Below are positions 37,052 to 49,217 of a stretch of 64,000 nt of DNA, piece by piece; position 1 is the first letter of the stretch, and each line of letters starts with the position of its first letter. The stretch is from Hevea brasiliensis. Its lineage: Eukaryota > Streptophyta > Magnoliopsida > Malpighiales > Euphorbiaceae. The stretch spans positions 8,193,375 through 8,257,374 of the forward strand of contig NC_079510.1 in assembly GCF_030052815.1 (NCBI RefSeq), read 5' to 3'. The notes below the pieces were generated by a model that saw only the letters and a program-made list of their open reading frames with translations, ran no database searches and was not told the DNA's origin. The position numbers and the translations under genes were made by a program.

Positions 37052-38075
37052 GTATTACCACATCATCATCTTGAGGAAGGCCAAAAGTGACTGTCTTCAG
37101 CCTACAGTCAATCATGGCATGATGTCTGGCTAACCAATCCATGCCCAAGATGATATCATAATCTCTGAAGGGCATTTCAATGAAATCAGACAGGAAAGTG
37201 TGTCCTTGGATCACCAAAGGATAATCTCTATACATTCTATTAACCCTGACCTCCTGTCCTAACGGACTTGTTACTAGCACCTCAAAGTCCATTTTTGTAC
37301 ATGGAACAACAATGCAATCAATGATGCTAGCACTCACATAAGAATGGGTAGAGCCCGGATCAAATAACACAAACACATTTTGGTTAAAAGTTGAGAAGGT
37401 ACCAGCCACAACATCAGATGTCTCGGCCTCTTCCCTCTGCCTCATTGCATAGACTCTGACTGGAGCACTATCTTGCTCTGAATGCTTCACTGTGCCTTGG
37501 CTGCCTGCTGGGTTACCTCTACCCCTGCCTCTACCTCTGCTAGGTGGTTGTGAACTTCTGGTGACAGGGCTCTGAACTGACCCTTCTGCAGTAGTAGGAG
37601 GTGGTCCAACTCTGCGACTACTGGTGTAGTCCTTGGCAAAGTGTCCTGTGCCTCCACAGTTATAACAGGCTCCAATAGCCTTGTAGCATATCCCACCATG
37701 ATTTCTTCCACAAGTTTCACATTGGCAGGGAGGGTAGGAACTTCTGGAACTCTGCTGACCAGATAGGGGAGGTCTCTGTCCTGAATATCTTCCCCTACCA
37801 GACTTCTTGCCACCTCTGCCATGTCCCCCATGGTTCTTCCTCTTTCCAGTATGACCACTGGAACTCTGTTCTACTAACTTTCCCTCTTTATCTGTCTTCT
37901 CTGATTTCTTTTTCTCAGGAGCAGTCTCAAACTCAATTCTTTCCAACTCTAGGGCTTGAGAAACAAGTTCAGAGAAGTTAGTGTGTTTGAAGTCGACTAC
38001 TTGTACTCTGATACTGGGCTTCAAGCCAGTTTCAAACCTCTTGCATCTCTCCCTGCTGGTAGAGAGTAGACTCAC
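36978..38075 (-). pseudogene. gag-pol: Element E gag C-terminal half, zinc knuckle and protease
   Basis: A 365-codon open stretch. It holds the end of the capsid domain (NFSELVSQALELERIEF), a basic Gly/Arg-rich linker, and a zinc knuckle CYNCGGTGHFAKDY whose last cysteine is now tyrosine. A Ser/Pro-rich linker follows, then the aspartic protease with active site [16 protein letters not shown] and the ILGMDWLARHHAMIDC segment. The protease loses frame near 37040. Sequence is very close to element A at 12598-13300, the likely result of shared ancestry or recombination. Confidence 0.88.
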
Positions 38076-38662
38076 TGCATAATGGCTAAGGCGGGAAAAA
38101 TTCTCTTTCGTACTCAGCCACTGATCTGTTCCCCTGTTTTAGACTTAGGAACTCTTACGACACGGTCTACATAAGCATCGGGGACATATTTCATGCGAAT
38201 TCCCTGAGAAAGTCATTCCAGGTGAGCACTGCAGGTTCTACCAGACTGTGGGGAATGGTTTTCCACCAATCATAAGCATCCCCCTGTAACAAAGACACTG
38301 AGTATTCAAATCTGAGCTCCTCTTTGCAATGCAGTTTCTTGAATACCCTATCCATCCTTTCTAACCATTGTTCAGCCTCTAGAGGATCTACTGTCCCCTT
38401 GAACTCTGTAGCCCCATATTTCATCAATTTATCATACTGCCTGGTAGGAGACTGTGGTTGTACCACTGGTGTCTGTATTGGGACTTGAGTAGGCGCATTA
38501 CCAGTCATTTGTTGGAACATTGCAGCCATCTGCTGAGCGAACTGAGCAGGAAACTACAGATGCTGCGGTGGTCTTCTTGAACCACTAACATTATGTAGGC
38601 ACAGGGCATCCTTACACCTCAGCCTCAATAAATTGATCGACTGAACGATCACCCTCTTCCAT
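38076..38662 (-). pseudogene. gag: Element E gag N-terminal half (capsid)
   Basis: The original start is probably the ATG at 38662 (MEEGDRSVDQFIEAEV), followed quickly by stops, among them a TAG at 38554-38556 where C has CAG. From 38529 to 38191 the frame is open and includes the capsid core (WLERMDRVFKKLHC, LLQGDAYDWWKTIPHSL). A frameshift-rich stretch at 38076-38190 joins it to the next part. Confidence 0.82.
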
Positions 38663-38832
38663 ATTCAATGCGAGGATTTTAGATCTCCTGAACAAATAAC
38701 ACAAGGAGATTTCCTCCCGTTAGTGCATATTTATAATGTAATGTACTGTATGTATCAAACAATGATATTGAGTAGTTGTACTATGAAGAAAGAACATTCA
38801 AATAACAGGTGAAAACAGAATTTAAAAACTTT

Positions 38833-38844
38833 GCTCTGATACCA
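38833..38844 (-). other. Element E primer-binding site (tRNA-iMet)
   Basis: TGGTATCAGAGC on the minus strand, eight bases from the LTR boundary at 38853. The leader between here and gag is unremarkable. Confidence 0.88.
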
Positions 38845-38852
38845 CTGAAACA

Positions 38853-41800
38853 TGTCACACCCTACCCCTCTGTAAGGCATAATATGATCCCGTAGTATAC
38901 CTAATGAATTACCAACTCCGTCTACTAATAACCCATTAAATACACTACAAGGGATTTTAAAAACTTTTCTTACTTCTTTTACAGTGGTGAGCACTATTTA
39001 CAGGTGTTAAAAACCTTTTTGAACTGAAGTGATAGAACTAATGCATTTGAATTATTTGGAATTTCTGTAAAAATTTTGGCAGAATGCCGTCTGTATTTTG
39101 GATAAAACAGTTCTTCAGAAAACCTGTAAAAAGACACTTCAATATATTTCCAAATCTCAACTCCAACACATTTCTCAACACAACATATTTATCAACTCAA
39201 TTCCATAGTGATTTTTCAAAGATTGAGATATAAGAAATATAATACAACTTTTACAAGCCAAAATAACTCATAATTATCTTGCAACCTCAAGTTACAATTT
39301 GAATTTACAACTGCTCAAACCAAAACAATATGTACATACAGTGGTCATACATTACAGTATAAAATGCAAAAAGTGGTATACTCATTATACCCGAAAATCT
39401 CTTGCTGTAGATACTAGCAGCCTAGTCTGCTGCCCTGTCTGTTTGTCTGTCTACCTGCGACAGCAATAAAAAGCTATCGCTGAGACAATGTCTCAGTGGT
39501 GCACAACATTAACCAAATACAATTTAAATCACAATTCATAAGTCATGTAAATAGTAGATACTTAAAACTATAGTTAAATTCAAGACAATAAATGTCAATA
39601 AGAATTTAAACTCATTTCACAATCTTACAATATGCAACAATAAATCACACACAGCTTTAATCATGTTCTCAAGTTCAATTCATCCCAAAAGCCGATGGCT
39701 AATGAGGTATTCAATTCATCCCAAAAGTCAATGACTAATGAGAAATAACACAGCTAGCTAGCAAAAATATGAGTACTCATTCTATTCGTCCTCAACAGGC
39801 ACACACCTCAACACTTCAGCCAGAGAGGGAATTCAATTCATCCCACTAGACAAGCTAGCGAGGAATACAATCAATGTACATGATAGCTGTGGTTTCAAAC
39901 CAATTACAGTGCTTTTCAATCAATAAGTATCCATCAAATACCATTCAAACCATTTTTCACAATTTCACAACTTAAAACAATAATATGCAAATAGTCATAA
40001 TTTATTTCAATTGAAAATAATTCAAAAGAAATAGTTGTTGTGCACAAACCTCTGATGACTGTCTCCTGGTTTGGACTCAGTGTTTCCTTCCCTTTTCCTG
40101 AGTCTTTACTAACTGAGAAACACAATTTGAAGTGTTTCAGTACTAAATTAAACTGTCTCTATCGATAATGTTCGATAAGTAATTCACTGAATTCAATTAT
40201 TCACTGAATACCTTTATTTGCTTAATCACCTAATATATCGACCCTCGATGCGTTCTAGGTAAATTAGGTTTTGAAGTTATTAATATATCATTTTCGATAG
40301 TATTTTAGGGTTGGTACGTGTTACCAAACTCATTTCTATGTATACTGCGTTTCCTTGCATTTTATTGCAAATTGCTGGATTCCGGGATACTAGTTTGACC
40401 TAGCCGGACAACCTAGTTCCCTCGGTTTTCGGGTTTCGGTCAAAACTACAAACTTGTAGATCTATGTATTATGGAAAGCGGGGCAAAATTTTAGGTCATT
40501 CCGAGTTAAGTAGACCAAGTTATGGTCATTATACTATTACTGGTCAAATGGCATCAAATTAGGTCAATTTTAGGTCAATTTGGTCAACTTTGGTTTGGCC
40601 AGTTTTTGGACCCGAACTTGTGCAAGCTGTTTGACTTACTTCTGGTCATTTCTGGGCTTTGGTGTCTTCATAAGACTTGTAGGTATGGGTATTAACTATT
40701 CATGGTTAAAATTTCAGGTCAATTGGACCTGTTTTGAGTGAGTTATGGCCTAAACACTAACTGCTGCCCAATTGGTCAGTTTTCAGGTTTCACTTACACC
40801 TAATCCGAATTGGTCATTTTTCATGCCACCTTGCAAGCAGAATTTTGGTATACTTTCTCAATGAAAGTTGGCACATTTTGTGCCTAGTTTCACCTCCAAT
40901 TGGTCTCATACCAATTGAGGTTACACATTTAAAGTTATAGGCTAAAATGCATACTGCCCTTAATTACCTTGCTTAAACATATATCAATGACACATTTACC
41001 TTACTATATGTTCACTTCCCTTACCAATTCTGTTTTGGTACATTACCAAAACCATATACCACTTCACTTTAAAGTCACTTTGGGCAGATTACAATTATCC
41101 TCAATACACCAATTAAAACTCAAATTTACAAAGTCTAAGTACAATCACATATACACATAAACATTACTAATTCTTACATACACTTTACACCACTAATTTA
41201 TATACATATCCATCAATCCTCAATGTCAATATTCTGCCAATACCTTCATGAACTCATACATTTATCAAAGTGTCCCAAGGCTGCCTGCCGAAATATTCTA
41301 CAATACCAAAGTGTCCCACAATTCGAATTCGTCAATCTCCAATTCAAGTGCACAATCACCACATTTTCATGGAAATAACTTACTAGGATATTAAATCCCT
41401 CTACTCAACATGAATTTACATCAAATATATGTAATAATAAATCATCAAATACACAACTCCATGGCTGTCCAAATTGGATATATCAAGAACTCTTCAAACT
41501 TGAAAATTTTCTTCACAAAGCACACACCCATAACATGTACACAAAGTTTAACAAAGCAATATTCAAAAATGTAAACTTACCTATGGTTGGGACTTGCTAA
41601 ACCTTCATTAAACTTCTTGATTTTGGTATCAAGCTCTTCCTTATGATGTGTAGACAATCTTTAATGAAGCTATCTAAGTGATTGGAGGTGAAATGGAGGG
41701 AAGGATCAAGCTCTAAACCAAACAGCAATGGAGGATTTTCTTCTCTTCAATTCGGCATGGATGAGGAACCTTGAAGAAATGAATTTGTAGATTTTATATT

Positions 41801-42458
41801 AGGTGTACACATGCCCCATTTAACTCTTAGTTTATTCCTTTAGTGGCCCACTCACTCAATTAATCATATAATATATTTAATTCCCACTTATTCCACATTA
41901 AACCCTTAATTTTTGTTATTTACTTTAGGTACCACCAAATTAATTTTTCATTTTATTTTCTAATTGTAATATTATTTATTTTTAATGGAAATTTAGGTCA
42001 AAAGACAATTCGGGATGTCAAATGACCATAATGCCCCTGTTCGGGTTGCATTCCCGATTTTTTGATAACACCGGGTTTTATCTGTTTTTCGATTTCTCAC
42101 TTTTCTTTGTACTAATTATTTAATTTTTCTTTGATCTTTCTAATGATATTTATTCTTCAATAAGGGTCTATTTAAGTCCTAAAATATTTTCCGTGGTTCC
42201 CATGATCAGGAGCTAGTCAACGGTCCACGCCGTGACTTCCTGGTGCGGTCACCCATCGCTAGGGTTCCCGGCTCGCTTAACTTGGTTACATTTCTTTGCT
42301 ATTATTTTTCCTTTGTTTTTCTTGTATTTTCTTTTCTTGTATTTCATTATTTTATGTCTCTTCACTCATATTGAAGTGTGGTTCTAGGCATCCTAGCTGT
42401 TCGGACAACACTGGTCACCGGAGCAGTAGAACGCACTACTAAACTTAGGGGTGTTACA
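38853..42458 (-). repeat. Element E, right LTR (5' LTR in sense), 3606 bp
   Basis: It matches 30398-33991 almost throughout. Small insertions relative to the other copy are near 39437 (CTGT/TTGT repeats), 41281 and 41325. The double stem-loop is at 39457-39496. Degenerate ~190-bp units are near 40450, 40665 and 40855. Confidence 0.93.
39457..39496 (-). promoter_or_regulatory. Double stem-loop in element E right LTR
   Basis: Same two paired segments as 30998-31037, unchanged: CTGAGACA/TGTCTCAG and GCGACAGC/GCTATCGC. Confidence 0.62.
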
Positions 42459-42863
42459 TTACCACTCACAACAAAACCGAGAAAGACAACTTTTTCCAAG
42501 CAAAAAGAACATTTCTTTGCATTCGCATATAATTTCTCATGTCTCAACACATCAAATACAAGTTTCAAATGATGCAAATGCTCATCCATGTCTTTGCTAT
42601 AGATCAAGATTTAATCAAAATAAACTACCACAAATATGCCTATGAATGATCTCAACACATGATTCATCAAACGCATGAAAGTGCTAGGTGCATTAGTGAG
42701 TTCGAATGGCATTATTATCCAATCATACACGCCATACTTAGTTTTGAAAGCAGTTTTCCATTTATCTCTTATTTTCATTCTAATCTGATGGTAACTATTT
42801 TTCAAATCAATCTTAGAAAACGCACATGCACCAAACAACTCATCAAGCATATCATAAAGTCAA
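42459..42863 (-). pseudogene. pol: Element D, fragment 2: reverse transcriptase middle part
   Basis: A 405-bp island of D between insertions E and F. The minus strand encodes [15 protein letters not shown] (first catalytic Asp), [17 protein letters not shown], then VVVYFD followed by a TAA at 42611-42613 where the second Asp of the YxDD-type centre should be, then ILIYSKDMDEHLHHL and the primer-grip region. The missing Asp means RT was dead or died after insertion. The reading frame joins 62560 upstream and 30397 downstream once F and E are removed. Confidence 0.9.
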
Positions 42864-45800
42864 TGTAACACCCTCCCGGTAGCAACTCCGTACATTCTAC
42901 TGTTCCGGTGACCAGTGTCGGTCCGGACAGCTAGAATGTTCGGAAAAATATTTAAACTAAAGTGAGAAACCATAATTAACTCAAATATTAATAAGAAAAA
43001 TTTATTAAAAATTTTAGAAATAAAATACAACCAAGTTAAATGAGCCGGTGACCTAGCGATGGGTAACCTAGTGAGAAGTTGCGGTTCTCGCAACTAGGAG
43101 CCCTAGACCCGGGGGAAAAATTATAAAATAATTTCTGGGACTCCAGAGAAGGGTTATAGAGGTTCTTATGGCATTAGAATGCCAAGAAAATACTTAGAAA
43201 AAAATTTCAATCGGTACAGACAATTTTGGCCCGTTAAGCCAAACGGAGGGCATTTTGGTCATTTCATCTTCAAAGATGATTTTTGGCCGACTTGTCTAGT
43301 TAAGTAAATAATTATTATGACATAAAATGTGAATAAATATTACTAAAAATTGAATTGAAAATGAGTAGAAAAGAAAAGAAAAAAAATGAATTAAATGGAA
43401 ATTTATGACATCACATGATGTCATTAGTGTGCCTTCACCCAATTACATGGTAACACATGGCATAAACTAACTTAAAAGAGGTCAAATGGGCTGGAAAATG
43501 AAGAAAATCAGACTTTTCTTTCTTTCTTCTTGCTCTTGCCGTGAACCATTCCACTATAACCACCATTAACAAATTTCTAAACCTCCATTTCCCTAGCTTT
43601 CTTCCACCAAAAGCCCTAGTTGTCTTCACAAAAAATTCACCCCACACCTTGAGGAAGCTTTGGGCAGAAAAATTTTGAAGAAAAATTAAAGTTTTGGTTG
43701 GCTTGGATTTAAGCTAAAAGAGGTTAGTGACCTAAACCTTGAATTTCACTTAAATTTCATGTTTAAGAACTATAAATATGTGTAAATGACAAAGAAATTT
43801 GATGAAACACCATTGGTATGCTAACCCTAGATTTTGGCAGCCATGGTTAGGGTAATATGATGATGATTTTTGGAGAGCTAAGATACTAGTATGGCTGCCC
43901 TTAATGTGTATCTTATAAGTGAATTGATAAATGCAATGATAATGCATGGTTTGGAGATGTTGAGTTAGGGTTTGGGTTGAAGAATGAGACTTTGATCTTG
44001 TGATGATGGGAGTAGGTTTTAATGGTCAATTAGTGACCATTTGGTTTGGTTTGAATAAAAAATGAAGTGATTTGGGTTGTGGGATTTGAGGTTGGAGTGG
44101 CTGCCTTATATGACCTGCAGGTTGGATGTGAGTCCAGCCTGTTTGGACAGCCATAACTTAAATTGTAGAGGTTCAATTGGTGTTTGGCCAATTGTACATG
44201 AAACTAGACACAAAATGACACAACTTTGGTGAAGAAACCATGCCCATAAGACCAAACTAAGTGGACCAAAACCTTGCTCCAATCCGGGTGACCTGCAATC
44301 TGCCTGGGCAAAATGACTAAATGAATAGTATTTGGTCATTTGGCCATAACTCAATGTAGCAAGGTCCAATTGACCTGAAAGTTTACCAGAAACAAGTTGA
44401 GATATAGACCAACAACTTTTGTGAAGAAACCTGACCAAAATTATGACCATAACCTAGTCAAATTGCCAACCAAACTTGGGTTACCAAATCTAGCAGAAAT
44501 AATTTTACCCAGAATTTTGGAATCTGTCCAATCCGGCCAGTTATGGTTTTTAGGCCATAACTTGAGCTACAAAACTCCAAATGGAGTGATTCAAAAAAAG
44601 AAATTCAACTAGATAAAATAAGGAACAACTTTCATGTTTATCATTTTTCCAAATTCCCACTGCAACAGTAACTAATGGAATAGTAACCCCAAAGCTTGAA
44701 AACTGAAAATTTTGTCCAATTCACATTAAGCTTAGAGATGGTATTGGCAACCAATACCAACAAGTTTCAAATACAAAATGTGGTATGTTGATGATATTTA
44801 AACTAATTTACCTATAGCCAATGCAAAAGTCAACATTTTGGTTGACCAATGAAATGAATAGTAATCATAAAAATTTAATTTCAAAGAATTGCATAAATAA
44901 AAAGTGTTAAATTCCCTAGTAGGCCTAGTGTGATTGGTTTAGATAGGTTGGCATGCCAATAGGGTTACATTAGCGATCTGCATAGGGCGTCATGCCATTA
45001 TGTATTTCATGGCTTCCCATGCCATTCTGTGACATAATAGCCTTTGGCTATGATATTGAGTTGTTATACTCGGGTTTAATACCCGACAATTATCACGACT
45101 TATTAGTGCATTACATTGCCAGGAGACACAATGTGACCGATGGTGTGATGGTCCAAGTACTTAGTACCCGATGCAGTTACCGTTTATCGATCCGATTAAC
45201 TAGTATAGGTTTCTCGGGCAGTATTAATAAATCTTACCAAACTTCAATTGAATAATATTGCAATAAACATTTGAGACTTAGTTCACCCAAAAATGTAAAT
45301 ATACATTATGTACACTTGTTTTTATTTTATTTTATTTTATTTTATATTGTCACCACTAAGCAGAATTGCTTAGCGTGTCGCTTTTGCCACGCGCAGGTAC
45401 TGGAGACATAGCTGGGAGTCAGCGGGCCTCATCTGAGGTGAGCCTTCATATCTGCACTCAGAGTTCAGAGTCACCTCACATTGCAGTGCATTTGGTAGGA
45501 CATTAGGCCACTCTTGATATTTTGATATTTTGTAACTTTCTGTAATGTATATTATAAATTCATGTAATCAAGCTTTTGATGTAAGTATCTATGAAATATG
45601 TTCAGTAATAAATTGAGCATTTTTCATTGAGTTGACCGTGTTTTGAATTGAATTGAATTTTGAGATACTGAAGTGAATTGAGAAATTGTTGAGTATATAT
45701 TGGAGGTTGATTGAGAATAATGTGATGATATTATTGGGAGTGTTTTTAACAGGTTCAGAAGAACTGTTTTTCCAATTTATAGCCAGCACTCTGACGGATT

Positions 45801-45954
45801 TTCTATAAAATTTGTGGAAAAATTTAGTTTTATCAGAAATTATAAATAAATGAATTAAAAGGGATTAATTGAAATTGAAACATGAATTGGTGTTCCGACA
45901 CACTAAGTGGCATAACTTGCTCGGCTAAACTGTAGACGGGTAAGGGGTGTCACA
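42864..45954 (+). repeat. Element F, left (5') LTR, 3091 bp
   Basis: TGTAACACCCTCCCGG to GGGGTGTCACA. It matches 59455-62559. Degenerate units start near 44150, 44341 and 44550, each with a GCCATAACT core and a CAACTTT.ATGAAGAAACC-like end. A (TTTTA)n microsatellite is at about 45320-45346, and the stem-loop pair at 45356-45392. Confidence 0.92.
45356..45392 (+). promoter_or_regulatory. Double stem-loop in element F left LTR
   Basis: CTAAGCA (45356-45362) pairs with TGCTTAG (45367-45373) across GAAT. GCGTG (45373-45377) pairs with CACGC (45388-45392). It sits at the position equivalent to the stem-loops of B, C and E, with different stem bases, and is followed by GCAGGTA. In the right LTR (61952-61990) the first stem is intact and the second has one mismatch. 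Confidence 0.55.
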
Positions 45955-45959
45955 TTTAG

Positions 45960-45971
45960 TGGTATCAGAGC
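45960..45971 (+). other. Element F primer-binding site (tRNA-iMet)
   Basis: TGGTATCAGAGC starts five bases after the LTR end. Confidence 0.88.
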
Positions 45972-46081
45972 ACGGTTTAGGCGTTTCTGAGCCTAGATTG
46001 AGTCCATACCATGCATTGCATTTGTAAGAGTTGAGGTGACACTAATGCAGATCTGTTTGTCTTTGTTATTTTGAATAGGAT

Positions 46082-47363
46082 ATGGACCCTACATCTCAGA
46101 GGGCAGTTGAGGAGGAAGTGGAGAGTCATGCTCCACTGCAGCGGTGAGGCGGGGGTAGGGAGAACTTACTCGCTTGACTCAAGCGAGCACCTTTCGGCCT
46201 CCACAGGCCGTGTTCCAACAAATGGCCAAATTCTTCAAACAAATGGCTGGGGTAATGCCACCACCACCACCACCTCCACAACCGAAATCACACCTGGAAA
46301 AATTGAGAAAATTTGGAGCAGTGGACTTCTTTGGCAAGAGAGAAGATGATTCTGTTGCAGCCGAAAATTGGTTGAACAGAACAGGCAGAGTTTTAAAACA
46401 ACTCCACTGCACTCCAGAGCAAAATCTAGAAGCTGTTGTATCTCTGTTGCAAGATGATGCATATGAATGGTGGGATACGGTGTCCAGTGAAGTACAGCCA
46501 GAAGTAATAACTTGGGACTTCTTCCTCTCCGAATTCAAGAAGAAATATGTGGGTAGTGTATACCTGGAAGAGAGAAGAAGGGAATTCATTAATCTGAGGC
46601 AGAGACAGGTTGTGATGGCGAGTATGAAAAAGAATTTGTCAGATTAAACCGCTATGGGAGGGAGATAGTCCCTAATGAGGCCGAAAGGTGTAAGAGATTT
46701 GAAGAGGAATTAAATGACAACATAAAGATTATGATCACTGCCTTGGGAATCACCGACTTCACCAAGTTAGTGGAAGCTGCAATAAAAGTTGAAAAAGTAA
46801 GAATAAGTGAGCAGACCAGAAGAGAGAGACAGCAGAAGAGGGGCCCAGGTCAATCTAGTTCATCTCCTACACCTTGGAAAAAGTTCAAAGGTCCACCTGT
46901 ACAGAGTTTAGGTCAACCACAAGGTCAGCGTCAGTCTCAGGGGCCCAGGCCACAGTTTACCCCTAGGAGAGGTCAGTCCACACCATTAGTGGGTAGCTCT
47001 CCAGGGATGGGGTTCAGGGGACCAGACCCAGCAACTTCTGCATGTCCACATTGCCTGAAGTGGCATAAGGGGGAGTGTTGGAGAGTGACCGGTGCATGCT
47101 TACGGTGTGGATTGACAGAACACCAAATCAAGAATTGTCCGAAAAGGACTACTACTGTTGCTTCAACACAAACTGACAGACCTACTCCTGCACCACAAAG
47201 AGGTAGGAAGCCTGGTAAACCTGAGGCAGCTGGTCCATCACTGAGGCCTACATCCGAGTCAACTGAGAGGCCAGACACTAGAATACCAGCCAAGGCTTAT
47301 GCCATCAGAGCCCAGGAGGAGCAAGATGCCCCGAACGTCATCAGGGGTACATTCTCCCTCTAA
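46082..47363 (+). pseudogene. gag: Element F gag
   Basis: The start MDPTSQRAVEEEVE at 46082 meets a TGA after 21 codons. In another frame 46174-46647 carries the capsid core (WLNRTGRVLKQLHC, LLQDDAYEWWDTV, FFLSEFKKKYVG). A frameshift near 46610 leads to the third part, open to 47363, with a basic Gln/Pro-rich linker and the zinc knuckle CLRCGLTEHQIKNC, which keeps all four ligands. A polyproline run (PPPPPPP) lies near residue 30 of the capsid part. The frame ends with a TAA at 47361-47363 just before the protease. Confidence 0.85.
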
Positions 47364-48173
47364 AATACATCTGTGCATGCATTAGTGGATCCAGGATCCA
47401 CTCATTCATATATCTGCATCAACTTACCCGTAGAAAGGGGGATACTAGTAGGGGAGAGTGACCAAGACATTCTGGTCACTAATCCGTTGGGCCACAGTGT
47501 AGTGATGAACAAAGTGTACAAGGGTTGCCCGTTAAGGATTCAGGGGTATGAATTCTCGGTAGATCTAATTGAGTTGCCCTTCCACGAGTTTGATGTGATT
47601 TTGGGAATGGACTGGTTATCACGTCATCAGGTAATAGTTGATTGCAAATTGAAGAGAATTTCTCTGAAAACTTCTGAGGGTAATGAGATCACTGTTGTGG
47701 GTGAAAGGACAGATTTCTTGTCCAATGTTATCTTAGCTATAGCTGCAAGAAAACTGATGAGAAAAGGCTGTGAAGCCTACCTAGCACATGTGGTGGATAC
47801 TAGGCAGGCTAAGCCAAACCCGAGTGATATACCCACAGTAAGAGACTTCCCAGAGGTATTTCTTGAAGAGTTGCCTGGTTTGCCACCAGAAAGGGAAGTT
47901 GAATTTGCTATTAAGACACTGCCGGGTACAGCACCAATATCTATTGCTCCTTATAGGATGACACCCACAGAATTGAAGGAACTGAAAATCCAGTTACAAG
48001 AGTTGCTAGATAAGGGGTTCATACGCCCTAGTGTGTCACCATGGGGAGCTCCAGTGCTGTTTGTAAAGAAGAAAGATGGGACTTTGAGGTTATGCATCGA
48101 TTATCGGCAGTTGAATAAAGTGACTGTGAAGAACAAATATCCGTTGCCTAGAATTGATGATCTGTTTGATTAG
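47364..48173 (+). pseudogene. pol: Element F protease and RT N-terminal part
   Basis: The aspartic protease active site is [12 protein letters not shown], with [17 protein letters not shown] further on. The RT linker and fingers follow: [30 protein letters not shown] and [18 protein letters not shown]. The frame ends at a TAG (48171-48173) where related elements have a glutamine codon in FDQLKG. Confidence 0.9.
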
Positions 48174-49217
48174 TTGAAGGGATCAGGAGTATTTTCTAAA
48201 ATTGATCTCAGATCAGGTTATCATCAGTTGAGGGTGAAGGATGCAGATGTGCCAAAGACTGCATTCAGGACCCGATATGGGCATTATGAGTTCCTAATGA
48301 TGCCCTTTGGCCTAACAAATGCACCAGCAGCATTCATGGACCTTATGAACTGTATCTTCCATCCATACCTAGATTGGTTCGTAGTGCTCTTTATTGATGA
48401 TATTTTGGTGTATTCCAAGACCAGGGAAGAACATGATGAGCATTTGAGGATTGTTCTGCAAACCCTGAGAGAAAAGAAGCTGTATGCTAAGTTGTCCAAG
48501 TGTGACTTCTGGTTGAATGAGATTGCATTCCTTGGACACATAGTGTTAGCTGATGGGATTAGAGTGGATCCCAAGAAAATAGAAGCAGTGATGGAATGGA
48601 AGCGTCCTAGAAATACAACTGAGGTCAGAAGCTTCTTGGGGCTAACTGGGTATTATAAGAGATTTGTGAAGGGATTTTCCTTAATAGCTGCTCCAATGAC
48701 CAAGTTGTTACACAAGAATGTCAGATTTGATTGGAATGACAAGTGTCAAACTAGTTTTGAGAAGTTGAAGGCTATGTTGACAGAGGCACCAGTATTAACA
48801 CAGCCAGTGTCAGGAAAGGACTTTGTGGTCTACAGTGATGCCTCTCATAATAGGTTAGGGTGTGTATTAATGCAAGAGGGAAAGGTGGTCGCTTATGCTT
48901 CCAGACAGCTAAGGCCACATGAACAGAATTACCCTACCCATGATCTAGAGCTTGCAGCAATTATCTTCGCACTGAAGATATGGAGGCATTACTTGTATGG
49001 TGAAAAGTGCTACATTTACACATACCACAAAAGCTTAAAATACTTGCCAACCCAGAAGGAGCTCAACCTTAGACAAAGACGATGGATTGAGTTCCTGAAG
49101 GACTATGATTGTGTAATTGACTACCATCCTGGGAAGGCAAATGTAGTTGCTGATGCTTTGAGCAGAAAGTCCATCACAGCTTTGAGATCATTGAATGCCT
49201 GTCTATCTTTGGTTTGA
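48174..49217 (+). pseudogene. pol: Element F RT palm/thumb and RNase H
   Basis: RT continues with [13 protein letters not shown] (first Asp), [17 protein letters not shown] and [11 protein letters not shown] (catalytic Asp pair intact), then [15 protein letters not shown]. RNase H has [16 protein letters not shown] and [15 protein letters not shown]. Its last catalytic Asp is lost, because [11 protein letters not shown] has tyrosine where E has [13 protein letters not shown] at 49215-49217 ends the stretch. Confidence 0.9.

Larger units (their letters stand above)
30398..42458 (-). mobile_element. Element E: near-complete Tekay-like chromovirus, nested in D
   Basis: Flanked by the duplication TTACC (30393-30397 and 42459-42463). 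LTRs are 30398-33991 and 38853-42458, and the internal region of 4861 bp has a complete domain order on the minus strand: gag, zinc knuckle, protease, RT, RNase H, integrase, chromodomain. Several stops and frameshifts and a damaged integrase active site make this copy inactive. LTR copies differ at few positions, so it is comparatively young. LTR ends, PBS and PPT resemble those of A and B, making its family a plausible helper for them. Confidence 0.93.

Noticed and set aside
3428..45971. Matches to initiator-Met tRNA considered as tRNA genes
   Set aside because: Only the 12-base 3'-end complement is present, always a few bases inside an LTR, which is a primer-binding site.
46179..46589. 136-codon frame on the minus strand opposite the F gag
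   Set aside because: It is the antisense shadow of capsid coding sequence; the plus strand carries clear gag motifs.
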